A stretch of DNA of 64,000 nt from Frigoribacterium sp. PvP032 (GTDB taxonomy: Bacteria > Actinomycetota > Actinomycetes > Actinomycetales > Microbacteriaceae): the NCBI RefSeq assembly GCF_017833035.1, contig NZ_JAFIBM010000001.1:3263709-3327708 (forward strand), read 5' to 3'. Below are positions 47,816 to 55,737 of this stretch, piece by piece. A program made the position numbers and the translations under genes. Position 1 is the first letter of the stretch. Every line of letters starts with the position of its first letter. The notes beneath the pieces were generated by a model. It worked only from the letters and a program-made list of their open reading frames with translations. It searched no databases and was not told the origin of the DNA.

Positions 47816-49197
47816 CAGCTGCTCTTGTTCAGGCTCGAGATCTGGCTGCTCAGCCAGCTCTGCTGCGCGGTGAGCGAGCTGAGCGCGACCTCGAGGGCGG
47901 TGTAGGTCTTCTGGAGCTGGGTGCGACGCGACGACAGCCGGTCGTCCCAGTTCGCGATCTGGGCGGTGAGGTCCTTCACGACCGACTGCTGGCCGGTGAT
48001 GATCTTCGTCAGCGTGCCGTCGCGCTTGTCGGACGAGCTCGTCGCCGCGGACTCGACGCGGCCCGCGAGCTCGGAGAGGGTCGCCTGCACCTTCACGGGG
48101 TCGGCCGCGAGCGCCGCGGAGAACTTCGCCTCGTCGAACTCGAACGCCCCGGTCTTCGTGATCGAGATGCCGATGCTCGAGGGCGAGACTCCGCCGATCG
48201 GCGCCGACATCGCGGTGGTCATCTTCTGCACGACGTCGCGGGTCGTCGAGCTGCCGGTGAAGGTGCCCGACGTGACCGTCACGGCGCCGGAGGCGCTGGT
48301 CGAGGTCGACGTCGCGCTCTTCGACGCGATGAGCGAGAGGATCCCGTTCAGCCCCGACACGAGGTCGGAGGCGACCTTCGACGAGGCGGTGCCGTCGCGG
48401 GCGACGGTGAGCGTGACGGGGTCGGTGCTCGGCGCCGTGACGGTGACCGAGACGCCGGGCAGCAGGTCGGCGAACGTGTTCGTCGCGCTCGTCACGACCT
48501 GCTCGGCGGCGGTGCCGGCCCAGAGGGTGACGGAGGCGTCGCGCGCCTGCTTGACGACGGCGGCGCCGGGGGCGGCGAGCAGGTCGGGGGCGGTGCCGTC
48601 GGCCACCTCGGCGGCCGTGCCCTGGTGCACCGTGAAGCCGCCCGCGGCGCCGGTCGTCGCCGAGGTGAGCTGCAGGCGGTACGTGACGGCGCCGTCGGCG
48701 TCCTTGCCGGACGCGACCTTGACGGCCTTGACGCCCGCCTCCGACGCGTTGACGGCGCGCACGAGGTCGTCGAGCGACGAGGAGGCGCTGGTCACCTCCA
48801 CCGCCTTGCCGGCGGCCGAGGTGAACGTCAGCGTCGCGGGCGACGTGGCCCAGGCGGTCATCGAGGCGGTGACGCCGCTCATGGCCTGTGCGGTGGAGCC
48901 GACCGTGAAGTCGATCGAGCCGGGCAGCGCGGTCGCGGTCGTCGTGGCCGTGACGGCCTTCGCGCTGCTGGTCGCCGTGAAGGCGGCGAGCGAGTCGGCC
49001 TTGGCGGTCTTGCCGGCGAGCGTCGCCAGCTCGGCGACCTTCGAGTTGAGGCCCTGGAGCGCGGTGACCAGCGCCTGGTTCGCGGTCGCCTTGTTCTTCA
49101 GGATCGTCTGGGGCACCGCCTCCGCCGCCATCAGGCCGTTGATCAGCGTGGTGGTGTCGAGCCCGGAGACGAGGCCGTCGATGCCGAACGAGGCCAT
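47815..49197 (-). CDS. fliD: Flagellar filament cap protein FliD
   Basis: 460 residues from ATG 49197 (AAGGAG 6 nt upstream). The N-terminal FliD domain (FGIDGLVSGLDTTTLINGL) and the C-terminal helices (QLQKTYTALEVALSSLTAQQ) are intact; the middle is Thr/Ser/Ala-rich beta domain. The open frame extends ~170 nt upstream without conservation. Confidence 0.94.
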   Translation of the reverse strand: MASFGIDGLVSGLDTTTLINGLMAAEAVPQTILKNKATANQALVTALQGLNSKVAELATLAGKTAKADSLAAFTATSSAKAVTATTTATALPGSIDFTVGSTAQAMSGVTASMTAWATSPATLTFTSAAGKAVEVTSASSSLDDLVRAVNASEAGVKAVKVASGKDADGAVTYRLQLTSATTGAAGGFTVHQGTAAEVADGTAPDLLAAPGAAVVKQARDASVTLWAGTAAEQVVTSATNTFADLLPGVSVTVTAPSTDPVTLTVARDGTASSKVASDLVSGLNGILSLIASKSATSTSTSASGAVTVTSGTFTGSSTTRDVVQKMTTAMSAPIGGVSPSSIGISITKTGAFEFDEAKFSAALAADPVKVQATLSELAGRVESAATSSSDKRDGTLTKIITGQQSVVKDLTAQIANWDDRLSSRRTQLQKTYTALEVALSSLTAQQSWLSSQISSLNKSS

Positions 49198-49336
49198 CGG
49201 GTGCTCCTTCGGGGACGGGGGCGGGCGGGTGCGGGAGGTGCGGAGGAGACCGAGGGATGCAGGAGTTCGGGGGGTGGTGCGGTGCGGCGAGAGGCGCGGT
49301 CGAGGTCGTCGTCGACGCTCGGGATGACCGAGGGCC

Positions 49337-49365
49337 GGGACGCAGAGGATCAGCTGCTGCGTCCC
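49337..49365 (-). terminator. Hairpin downstream of fliC
   Basis: Arms GGGACGCAG (49337-49345) and CTGCGTCCC (49357-49365) pair perfectly around an 11-base loop, about 100 nt past the flagellin stop and before fliD. It may terminate or attenuate transcription so that flagellin exceeds the cap protein. Confidence 0.55.
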
Positions 49366-49465
49366 GACCACCGGTCGTGAACCGTTCGCTCCCGAGGGAG
49401 CCGAGCTCAGGTGGTGTCAGGCCCCCGCTGGGATCGGGGACCGTTCATCCGCCGGTCGGTGACGA

Positions 49466-50407
49466 CTAGCGGAGGAGCGACAGCACGCCCTGGGTGCTCT
49501 GGTTCGCCTGTGCGAGCATCGCCTGGCCGGCCTGGCTGAGGACGTTGGATCGCGTGTACTTGACCATCTCCTCCGCCATGTCGACGTCGCGGATGCGCGA
49601 GTTCGCCGCCGTGAGGTTCTCCTTCGCGACGTTGGTCGACGCGATGGAGTGCTCGAAGCGGTTCTGCACGGCACCGAGGTCCGAACGAGCCGACGAGACC
49701 TTGGCGATCTGGGCGTCGATCTCCTTGATGGAGGCGAGCGCGTCAGCGGCCGTGTCGAACTTGAGCGCACCGGTGCGGGTGCCCTCGACGGCGGGCTTGC
49801 CGGGCGTCGCAGGCGTGGGGTCGCCGTTGGCGTCCGTGCCTGCGGGGGTGCCGGGAACGGCCGGCGTGCCGCCGGAGACGGTGCCGCCGATGGCCGTGGC
49901 GACGTCGCCGACGTTGATCAGCTTGACGTTGATCTGGTCGTTGGCGGCGGTGCTGCCGGCGCCGACCTGGAAGGTCAGGCTCTTGTCGGCGCTGAGCAGG
50001 TCGATCCCGTTGAAGTTGGTCGAGCCGGAGAGCCGCGTGAGCTCGTCCGACAGGGCCGTGACCTCGGTGGTGATCGCCTTGCGCGCGTCGGCGTTGTTCG
50101 AGTCGTTGCCGGCCTGGACGGCGAGGTCGCGGACGCGCTGCAGGATGGAGTGGACCTCGTTCAGTCCGCCTTCAGCGGTCTGGACGACGGAGATGCCGTC
50201 CTGGGCGTTGCGCGCGGCCACCGTCAGTCCGCCGACCTGCGAACGCAGGCCCTCGGAGATCGAGAGGCCGGCCGCGTCGTCAGCGGCACGGTTGATGCGG
50301 AGGCCCGACGAGAGCTTCTCCAGGCTCTTCGACAGGTCGTTCTGCGTGGCGTTCAGGTTGCGGTAGGTGTTGTTCGCCGCGAGGTTGGTGTTGATCTGCA
50401 TGCCCAT
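49466..50407 (-). CDS. fliC: Flagellin
   Basis: 313 residues. The N-terminal D0/D1 (MGMQINTNLAANNTYRNLNA, then SSGLRINRAADDAAGL) and the C-terminal D0 (MLAQANQSTQGVLSLLR) are canonical. The variable centre is short, with a Pro/Thr/Gly loop (about 178-215). The start ATG has GAGGAAACACC before it. It has its own sigma-28-type promoter and a hairpin leader with three GGA motifs, two of them at the ribosome site. Confidence 0.97.
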   Translation of the reverse strand: MGMQINTNLAANNTYRNLNATQNDLSKSLEKLSSGLRINRAADDAAGLSISEGLRSQVGGLTVAARNAQDGISVVQTAEGGLNEVHSILQRVRDLAVQAGNDSNNADARKAITTEVTALSDELTRLSGSTNFNGIDLLSADKSLTFQVGAGSTAANDQINVKLINVGDVATAIGGTVSGGTPAVPGTPAGTDANGDPTPATPGKPAVEGTRTGALKFDTAADALASIKEIDAQIAKVSSARSDLGAVQNRFEHSIASTNVAKENLTAANSRIRDVDMAEEMVKYTRSNVLSQAGQAMLAQANQSTQGVLSLLR

Positions 50408-50413
50408 GGTGTT

Positions 50414-50460
50414 TCCTCTTCCGTGACTGGGTGGTGTTCGTCAGCCCGTCCGTGGGCTGA
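50414..50460 (-). promoter_or_regulatory. fliC leader: ACGGAC hairpin plus GGA-rich ribosome site (putative CsrA sites)
   Basis: On the minus strand TCAGCCC-ACGGAC-GGGCTGA (50460-50441) is a perfect 7-bp hairpin with ACGGA in the loop. GGTGT before it and ACACC after it can extend the stem. The ribosome site then reads ACGGAAGAGGAAAC (50424-50411), giving two more GGA motifs. The layout mirrors the two CsrA sites of the Bacillus hag leader. Confidence 0.68.
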
Positions 50461-50469
50461 CACCGGCTA

Positions 50470-50496
50470 CTATCGGCCGGTCGCCGGCACTCGTTA
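50470..50496 (-). promoter_or_regulatory. Sigma-28-type promoter of fliC
   Basis: TAAC (50496-50493), 15 bases and GCCGATAG (50477-50470) on the minus strand. Transcription would start near 50463, right before the leader hairpin. Confidence 0.8.
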
Positions 50497-50507
50497 GCCG
50501 AGTGCCG
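50485..50507. promoter_or_regulatory. Inverted repeat overlapping the fliC -35 element
   Basis: Arms CGGCACTCG (50485-50493) and CGAGTGCCG (50499-50507), perfect, with a 5-base centre that contains the -35 TAAC. It could be an operator, or the terminator of the upstream fliA. Confidence 0.55.
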
Positions 50508-50547
50508 AAGTTTTCCTGGATCCGTCGCGCGAGACGACGGCGGGCCG

Positions 50548-51369
50548 TCAGACGGCGGCGCTGAAGCCCTCGACGGCCGGCTCGCGCACGGCGCGGGCGA
50601 TGCCCACGGCGGCGTTCGTGGCGACCTTCGAGAGGTAGGCGCTGCGACGCGCGTGCGCCGTCTTCGAGACGGGCACGAACTCGGCCTGCTCGTCGTCCGC
50701 GTAGTGGGCGGCGAGCGCGTCCCTCAGCAGGCGGACCGCCTCCGTGCGCTGCTGCGAGACCGCGCTGTGGGTGATGCCGAGCTCGGCGGCGACCTCGGTG
50801 ACCGTGCGGTCGCCGAAGTAGACGGCCTCGACGATCAGGCGCATGCGCTCGGGGAGGGCGTCGACCGCGGCGCGCACGTAGCGGCTGCGCTCGCTGGCGA
50901 GGAGGTGGTCGCCGGGCATCGGGACGTCGGCCGCGAGGTGGTCGGCGACGGTGTCGTCGAGGGTCGAGACGGTGCGGGCAGCGTCGGCGAGGGCGCTCGA
51001 CGCGGTCTGACGGTCGACGCCGAGGGCACCGGCGATCTCGTCGACCGAGGGGGCGCGTCCCAGGGAGGCGGTCAGCGCCTCCTGCGTGGACAGCGTCTCC
51101 TTGATGCGCTTGCGGGTGCCGCGGCTGGCCCAGTCGCCGGAGCGCATGTCGTCGGCGAAGGCGCCGACGATGCGGGTGCGGGCGTAGGCGCCGAACGGGA
51201 TGCCGAGGGTGGGGTCGAACGCGTCCGCGGCCTGGACGAGGGCGACGGCGCCGACGCTCGCGAGGTCGTCGCGCGACAGGTGGGTGGCGCGGGCGCACAC
51301 CTCGCTGACGAGGTAGCCCACCAGCGGCAGGTTCTCGACCACCATGGCGTTGCGTTCGGTGCGGTTCAT
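50548..51369 (-). CDS. fliA: RNA polymerase sigma factor FliA (sigma-28/WhiG family)
   Basis: 273 residues. Region 2 includes HLSRDDLASVGAVALVQAADAF and FGAYARTRIVGAFADDMRSGDW (each in part). Regions 3 and 4 follow, the latter with VTEVAAELGITHSAVSQQRTEA. The length and lack of region 1 fit FliA/WhiG. The last ~30 residues are an extra tail. GGGAG stands 6 nt before the ATG. It lies upstream of fliC, with its own divergent-looking control region. Confidence 0.93.
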   Translation of the reverse strand: MNRTERNAMVVENLPLVGYLVSEVCARATHLSRDDLASVGAVALVQAADAFDPTLGIPFGAYARTRIVGAFADDMRSGDWASRGTRKRIKETLSTQEALTASLGRAPSVDEIAGALGVDRQTASSALADAARTVSTLDDTVADHLAADVPMPGDHLLASERSRYVRAAVDALPERMRLIVEAVYFGDRTVTEVAAELGITHSAVSQQRTEAVRLLRDALAAHYADDEQAEFVPVSKTAHARRSAYLSKVATNAAVGIARAVREPAVEGFSAAV

Positions 51370-51571
51370 CCGGTGCTCCCAGCAGGACGGGGGCCTGCGC
51401 GGGGCAGGCCGGTTCAGGTTCCGGGCGCAGCGATGAGCCCTCTGATCAGGGCTGGTTCGTCGGTGCGCTCGATCGTTGCGTTCGCGGGCAAGCGAGGCGG
51501 TCTGGCGTGGTGTGTGGTGCGGCGGCTCGGACTCCGTGGACGTCGGGCCAGGGACTTCGGGTCTCCCGGCC

Positions 51572-51590
51572 CGGCGGATCTCCTCCGCCG
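51572..51590 (-). promoter_or_regulatory. fliA leader hairpin with GGAGA loop (putative CsrA site)
   Basis: CGGCGGA-GGAGA-TCCGCCG on the minus strand, a perfect 7-bp stem with GGA in the loop. It starts a few nt after the predicted fliA transcription start. Confidence 0.5.
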
Positions 51591-51603
51591 TGCAAGAGCA
51601 AAC

Positions 51604-51630
51604 TTATCGACCGGCTGGGAACCGTATAAG
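51604..51630 (-). promoter_or_regulatory. Possible sigma-28-type promoter of fliA
   Basis: CTTA (51630-51627), 15 bases and GTCGATAA (51611-51604) on the minus strand. The -10 is good and the -35 poor. CCCC-N5-GGGG (51642-51654) lies upstream, as at flgB and fliH. Confidence 0.45.
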
Positions 51631-51720
51631 GGGTGCGCTGTCCCCAGTGAGGGGGCGCGCACGGCGCGCCTTCGGGGGGTGCCGGACGGCCGTGGCCCCC
51701 GGGCTGGGGCGGCGCCGCAG

Positions 51721-51747
51721 TAGCGCGGGAGGTGCGTGAGCCGATAA
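51721..51747 (+). promoter_or_regulatory. Orphan sigma-28-type promoter pointing into the EamA gene
   Basis: TAGC (51721-51724), 15 bases and GCCGATAA (51740-51747), a consensus -10. CCCC-N5-GGGG (51697-51709) lies ~10 nt upstream as in the other flagellar promoters. No plus-strand gene follows; a transcript would run antisense to the EamA gene. Confidence 0.45.
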
Positions 51748-51770
51748 GGCGAGGGGACGACGAAGGCGCG

Positions 51771-52769
51771 TCAGGCGGCCGGTGCCGCCGCCAGCACCTC
51801 GGGCGCCGGGCTCGGGTCGTCCGAGCCGGCGTCCGACCGCACGGCCACGATGCCCGCGACGATGAGGACGCCCCCGACGAGCTGCCACGCGGTCAGCGCC
51901 TCGTCGAGCAGCACCCACGCCCAGGCTGCTGCGGCGGCGACCTCGAGCAGGCCGACGAACGAGGCCAGGCGCGACCCGAGCATCGAGCTCGCCGTGATGC
52001 TCGTCGCGTAGGCGACGGCGGTGGCGACGACCCCGATCACCAGCATCGGCACCCACCAGGCGACGACCCCGCCGAGCACCACCACGTCGTCGGCCGACGC
52101 GGTGAAGGGCACGAGCCCGGTGAGGCCCAGCAGCCCGAGCAGCGCCGACCCGACGAGCAGGCCGGAGGCGGCCAGCGCGACCGGGGGCAGGTCGCCGGAC
52201 GGCTGCGCCGCGATGACGAAGTAGCCCGCGCAGCAGATCATCGCGAGCACGCCGAAGAGCAGGCCGAGCGGGTCGAGCGCTCCCCCGCCGCCCGGCGACA
52301 CGACGAGCACGAGCCCGGCGGCGGCGACCGCGGAGCCGATCAGGACGACCCCGGCCGGTCGACGACGCGACACCGCCCACGCGACGGCGACGAGCAGCAG
52401 GGGGGCCATGTACTCGAGCAGGATCGCCGTCCCGACGGGGATGTGCTGGATCGCGGCGAAGTAGAAGACCTGCGTGCCGGCGACGCCGACCACGGCCATG
52501 CCGAGCACGCGCCGACGCGCCCGCCAGATCGGTCGGAGGTCGAGGCGCAGCGCCGCGAGCGCGACCGGAGCGAGCAGCGCTCCCCCGACGAGGGCGCGCA
52601 GGGCGACGGCGGCGACGGGGCTCCAGCCGGAGGCGAGCAGCGGCTTGACGAAGGGGCCCGACACCCCGAAGGAGGCGGCGGCCACGACCGCGACGATCAG
52701 TCCGGTCGTGAGGTGGCGGCGATCCACGGCTGCTCGTTTCGTCGGGGGGCACTGTGCCATCGAGGACAC
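51771..52769 (-). CDS. EamA/DMT-superfamily transporter
   Basis: 332 residues with ten membrane segments in two EamA repeats (about 20-145 and 160-300), e.g. HIPVGTAILLEYMAPLLLVA. It exports unknown metabolites. The start is uncertain: GTG 52769, ATG 52760 or a later GTG, none with a clear ribosome site. The C-terminus is acidic, then Ala-rich. It is divergent from the CGNR gene. Confidence 0.85.
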   Translation of the reverse strand: MSSMAQCPPTKRAAVDRRHLTTGLIVAVVAAASFGVSGPFVKPLLASGWSPVAAVALRALVGGALLAPVALAALRLDLRPIWRARRRVLGMAVVGVAGTQVFYFAAIQHIPVGTAILLEYMAPLLLVAVAWAVSRRRPAGVVLIGSAVAAAGLVLVVSPGGGGALDPLGLLFGVLAMICCAGYFVIAAQPSGDLPPVALAASGLLVGSALLGLLGLTGLVPFTASADDVVVLGGVVAWWVPMLVIGVVATAVAYATSITASSMLGSRLASFVGLLEVAAAAAWAWVLLDEALTAWQLVGGVLIVAGIVAVRSDAGSDDPSPAPEVLAAAPAA

Positions 52770-52834
52770 AGTGCCATCAGGGACTAAAAGGTGATGAGCC
52801 CTGACAGTAGACTGGTCGCGAGTAAGGAGTCAAT

Positions 52835-53395
52835 GTGCTTTTCGCCCCTGACACGGAAGACGTGCTCGAGTTCGACGCGACCATCCTCAACACGGCCGCC
52901 CGAGCCACCCGCAGCGGCGTCGACCAGCTCGCCACGACCGACCAGCTGGCCGAGCTGATGACGCGCTTCGGCTTCTCGGGCCGGTTCGACGGTGACGAGG
53001 CCGAACTCGAGGCGGTGCGGCGGGCCCGCACGCGCCTCCGTCAGCTCTGGACCCTCGACCGCGACGCCATGGTCGAGGCCGTGAACGAGCTGCTCACACG
53101 GCTGCAGGCGGTGCCGCGGCTAGTGCGGCACGGCGACCTCGACTGGCACGTGCACGCCACCCCGCAGGAGGCGCCGCTCGCGGACCGCATCCTCGTCGAG
53201 GCCGCGATGGCCCTCGTCGACGTCGTCCGCACCGACGAGACCGGACGCCTGCGCGAGTGCGCGGCGGACGACTGCGACGGGGTGCTGGTCGACCTCTCGC
53301 GGAACGCCTCCAAGCGCTTCTGCAGCGTGCGCTGCAGCAACCGCGTGAACGCGGTCGCGTTCCGCGAGCGGCGCGCCGCCGACCCGCTCGCGTAG
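52835..53395 (+). CDS. CGNR zinc-finger/ABATE-domain protein
   Basis: 186 residues. The N-terminal helical ABATE-like region spans ~1-130. The C-terminal zinc finger has Cys pairs in RECAADDCDGVLVD and RFCSVRCSNRVN (CSNR instead of CGNR). The family is thought to act in transcription control. AAGGAG lies 6 nt before GTG 52835. It probably regulates the divergent EamA gene. Confidence 0.85.
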   Translation: MLFAPDTEDVLEFDATILNTAARATRSGVDQLATTDQLAELMTRFGFSGRFDGDEAELEAVRRARTRLRQLWTLDRDAMVEAVNELLTRLQAVPRLVRHGDLDWHVHATPQEAPLADRILVEAAMALVDVVRTDETGRLRECAADDCDGVLVDLSRNASKRFCSVRCSNRVNAVAFRERRAADPLA

Positions 53396-53404
53396 CGGGC
53401 GCGG

Positions 53405-53432
53405 CAGGCCGTCAGGCCGTCAGGCCGTCAGA
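53405..53432. repeat. Tandem GGCCGTCA octamers over the surface-protein stop codon
   Basis: Three tandem copies of AGGCCGTC cover and follow the stop codon at 53420-53422. Confidence 0.7.
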
Positions 53433-55630
53433 CGGCTGCGGCGGCGTGCCGCGACCAGCACGACTCCGGCGGCGGCGAGCGCGAGGCCGAGGGCGCCGGC
53501 CGTCCAGGCGACGAGCGACGATCCCGTGAAGGCGAGGCGCGCCTCCTCGTCGTCGGCGACGGGCGCGGCCGCCACGGGTGCCGACGTGGCGGCCGGCACC
53601 GCGGGGGCTGCGGGATCGGCGGGCGCCGGGACCGGCGCAGCGGCCGTGCCGATCCGGAACGACGTCGACGCCTCGGCGGCCGCGTAGACCGCGTCGCCCG
53701 AGTAGGCCACGGTCACCGTGTAGCTGCCGTCGGCCAGGTCGGGGACGATGCAGGCCACGGTCGGCAGGGTCACCGTGCAGAGGGTGGTGGCTCCGGTCGA
53801 GAAGACGACGGTGCCGGTGGCGTCCGCGGGCAGCCCCGTGACGCTCAGCTGCGCGTCGCCGTCGACGACGACCGCGCCGGCAGCGAGGGTGACGGGGGTG
53901 GTGACGACGACGAACGAGCCGAGGTCGGCCCGGGTCGGCTCGTGCGCGGCGTCGGCCTGGTCGTAGTCGACGCGGACGGCGGTCGACGGGTCGGCGTCGG
54001 ACGTGCACGTCGCCGTGGACGTCGCTCCCGACGCGGCCGGCACGAGGTCGGCCTCGCAGAGCAGCTGCTCGGTGGCCGAGTCGACGAACTCGACCGTGCC
54101 GAGGGGCGGCGTCGGGTCGGTCGCGGCGGCCGAGGCGAGGTCGGCGGTGAAGACGGTGGCCAGGCCGGTGGTGCCCGGCGTCTGCCGGCCCGACGACGAC
54201 GTGACGACCGTGGGCTCACGCACTGCCGAGACCTCGAGCTGCGACGTGGCCGCGGCGGAGTCGGTCGACGACACGGTCGTGAGCACGGTCAGGACCCCCG
54301 CGGCGTCGGCGGACGCCGTGTACGGCACGGTCAGGACCGGCAGGGAGGCGCCCGCCGCGAACTCGGGAGAGGGCACGACGGTGCAGGTCACGGTCTGGCC
54401 GGAGACGGTGCACGTCCACCCGGTCGCCGCGGTCGGCAGCGTCGGGGTGAGCCCCTCGGGGAACACGAGCGTCGCCACCACGGGCTCGCCCTCGGCGCCG
54501 CCGTCGGCGCTGACCGACGCCGCGACGCTCACGGTCGAGCCGCGGGTCGGCACGACGGTCGCGCTGCCCGACGTCGTCTGCGCGAGCACGGGGGCAGGGC
54601 CGGCGAGGGTCGTCGCCCGGGCGTTCGCGATCTCGTGGTAGTCGGTCGCACCTCCGGTGCCGCCGGTCCAGCCGAAGGTGAGCTTGTAGGGGACGCCGGT
54701 GGTGGGGTCGTACCAGGAGGGGTCGGTCGACGAACCGAGGAGGGACGGCAGGGCGCCCCGGGCGACCGTGGGTGCGCTGTCGCCGATGCCCTGGACGACC
54801 ACGACGTAGCTGCCGGCGTCGACCTCGAGGCCCGACGCGGTGCTGATGGCGGCGTCCGACGGGTTCACGGCGACCTCGACCGGGACACGAGAGGCCTCGT
54901 CACGGACACCGGTGGATCCCCGCAGGAGCCCGTCGACCTGCGTGCTGCTCAGGACGCAGTAGCCCGCGGACCCGTTGCCCGGTCCGCGCAGCGTCAGGGC
55001 GTTCGGGCCCACCCCGCGGACCGGCTCGCACGAGCTGCCGTTGAAGGCGGGGTTCGCGAAGTTGCCGTACCAGTCGAGGCCCACGCCGAGGTAGGCGTTC
55101 GCCAGCCCCTCCTGGCCGGACTCGGGCAGCGCGCTGTAGCCCAGCGCACCGCCGACGCCGCCGAGCCGCGTGGGCACGTGGGGGTCGAACGGATCGGTCG
55201 CCGCGAGGTAGAAGGTCAGGCCGTCGGCGCCGCTGCCGCCGTACTGCCACGAGTCGAAGGCGACGTCGAGCCCCTGCGCGGTCGGCACCGCCACGGTCGA
55301 CCCGACTCCGCCGGACTGGCTGCCGCCCGTGTCCGTGAGGCGGAGCGCGCCCGAGCCCTCGGGGTCGTTCGCGAAGCCGCACCCGGGGATCGGCGAGGCG
55401 GCCCGGTCGATGCCCGCGGTGAGGCACGCCACGTTGCCCGACGGCGTCTCGGGCAGCAGGAAGTCCGGACCGGCCGAGGCCCCGCCGAAGCTCTGGTCGA
55501 GGAACACGGTCTGCGCGGGCGGGGCCGCCTGGGCGGCACCGGCCCCGGCGAGGAGCAGGGCCCCGGCGACGGTGGTCGCGGCGAGCCCGGCGGCGGCACG
55601 GCGGAGGATGGGGGAACGGAGAGGGCGCAT
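53420..55630 (-). CDS. Secreted surface protein: lectin-like domain, Ig-like repeats, LAFTG anchor
   Basis: 736 residues from ATG 55630. A signal peptide covers 1-36 (ends GAGAAQA). Residues ~40-320 resemble an L-type-lectin-like fold (FLDQSFGGASAGPDFLLP; DGLTFYLAATDPFDP). Repeat domains follow at ~330-450, ~455-565 and ~565-660, the last two Big_3 Ig-like (GTVEFVDS; SYTVTVAYSGDAVYAAAEAS). The C-terminus has LAFTG, a hydrophobic helix and RRRSRL, a sortase-type sorting signal. It is probably a wall-attached adhesin. It lies downstream of nei but is unlikely to depend on it. Confidence 0.85.
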   Translation of the reverse strand: MRPLRSPILRRAAAGLAATTVAGALLLAGAGAAQAAPPAQTVFLDQSFGGASAGPDFLLPETPSGNVACLTAGIDRAASPIPGCGFANDPEGSGALRLTDTGGSQSGGVGSTVAVPTAQGLDVAFDSWQYGGSGADGLTFYLAATDPFDPHVPTRLGGVGGALGYSALPESGQEGLANAYLGVGLDWYGNFANPAFNGSSCEPVRGVGPNALTLRGPGNGSAGYCVLSSTQVDGLLRGSTGVRDEASRVPVEVAVNPSDAAISTASGLEVDAGSYVVVVQGIGDSAPTVARGALPSLLGSSTDPSWYDPTTGVPYKLTFGWTGGTGGATDYHEIANARATTLAGPAPVLAQTTSGSATVVPTRGSTVSVAASVSADGGAEGEPVVATLVFPEGLTPTLPTAATGWTCTVSGQTVTCTVVPSPEFAAGASLPVLTVPYTASADAAGVLTVLTTVSSTDSAAATSQLEVSAVREPTVVTSSSGRQTPGTTGLATVFTADLASAAATDPTPPLGTVEFVDSATEQLLCEADLVPAASGATSTATCTSDADPSTAVRVDYDQADAAHEPTRADLGSFVVVTTPVTLAAGAVVVDGDAQLSVTGLPADATGTVVFSTGATTLCTVTLPTVACIVPDLADGSYTVTVAYSGDAVYAAAEASTSFRIGTAAAPVPAPADPAAPAVPAATSAPVAAAPVADDEEARLAFTGSSLVAWTAGALGLALAAAGVVLVAARRRSRLTA

Positions 55631-55737
55631 CGGGATCCGGCTTCGTCGGGTGGTCTCGCTCGTCGAGACGTGCTGAGAGTAGAGGACGAGAGGCGCATAC
55701 CGCCAGGTATCGGCGTGTCGTGTCGGCGGCCGTGCGC

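Larger units (their letters stand above)
51370..51770. other. Control region upstream of fliA, no gene seen
   Basis: About 400 bases. It contains a ~230-nt fliA leader, the fliA promoter, two CCCC-N5-GGGG palindromes and an outward-facing sigma-28-type promoter. I see no open frame with a ribosome site. Confidence 0.65.

Noticed and set aside
51732..52787. Plus-strand frame of 351 codons opposite the EamA gene
   Set aside because: Although an orphan promoter lies just upstream, the frame is an Arg/Asp-rich shadow without a ribosome site or domain.
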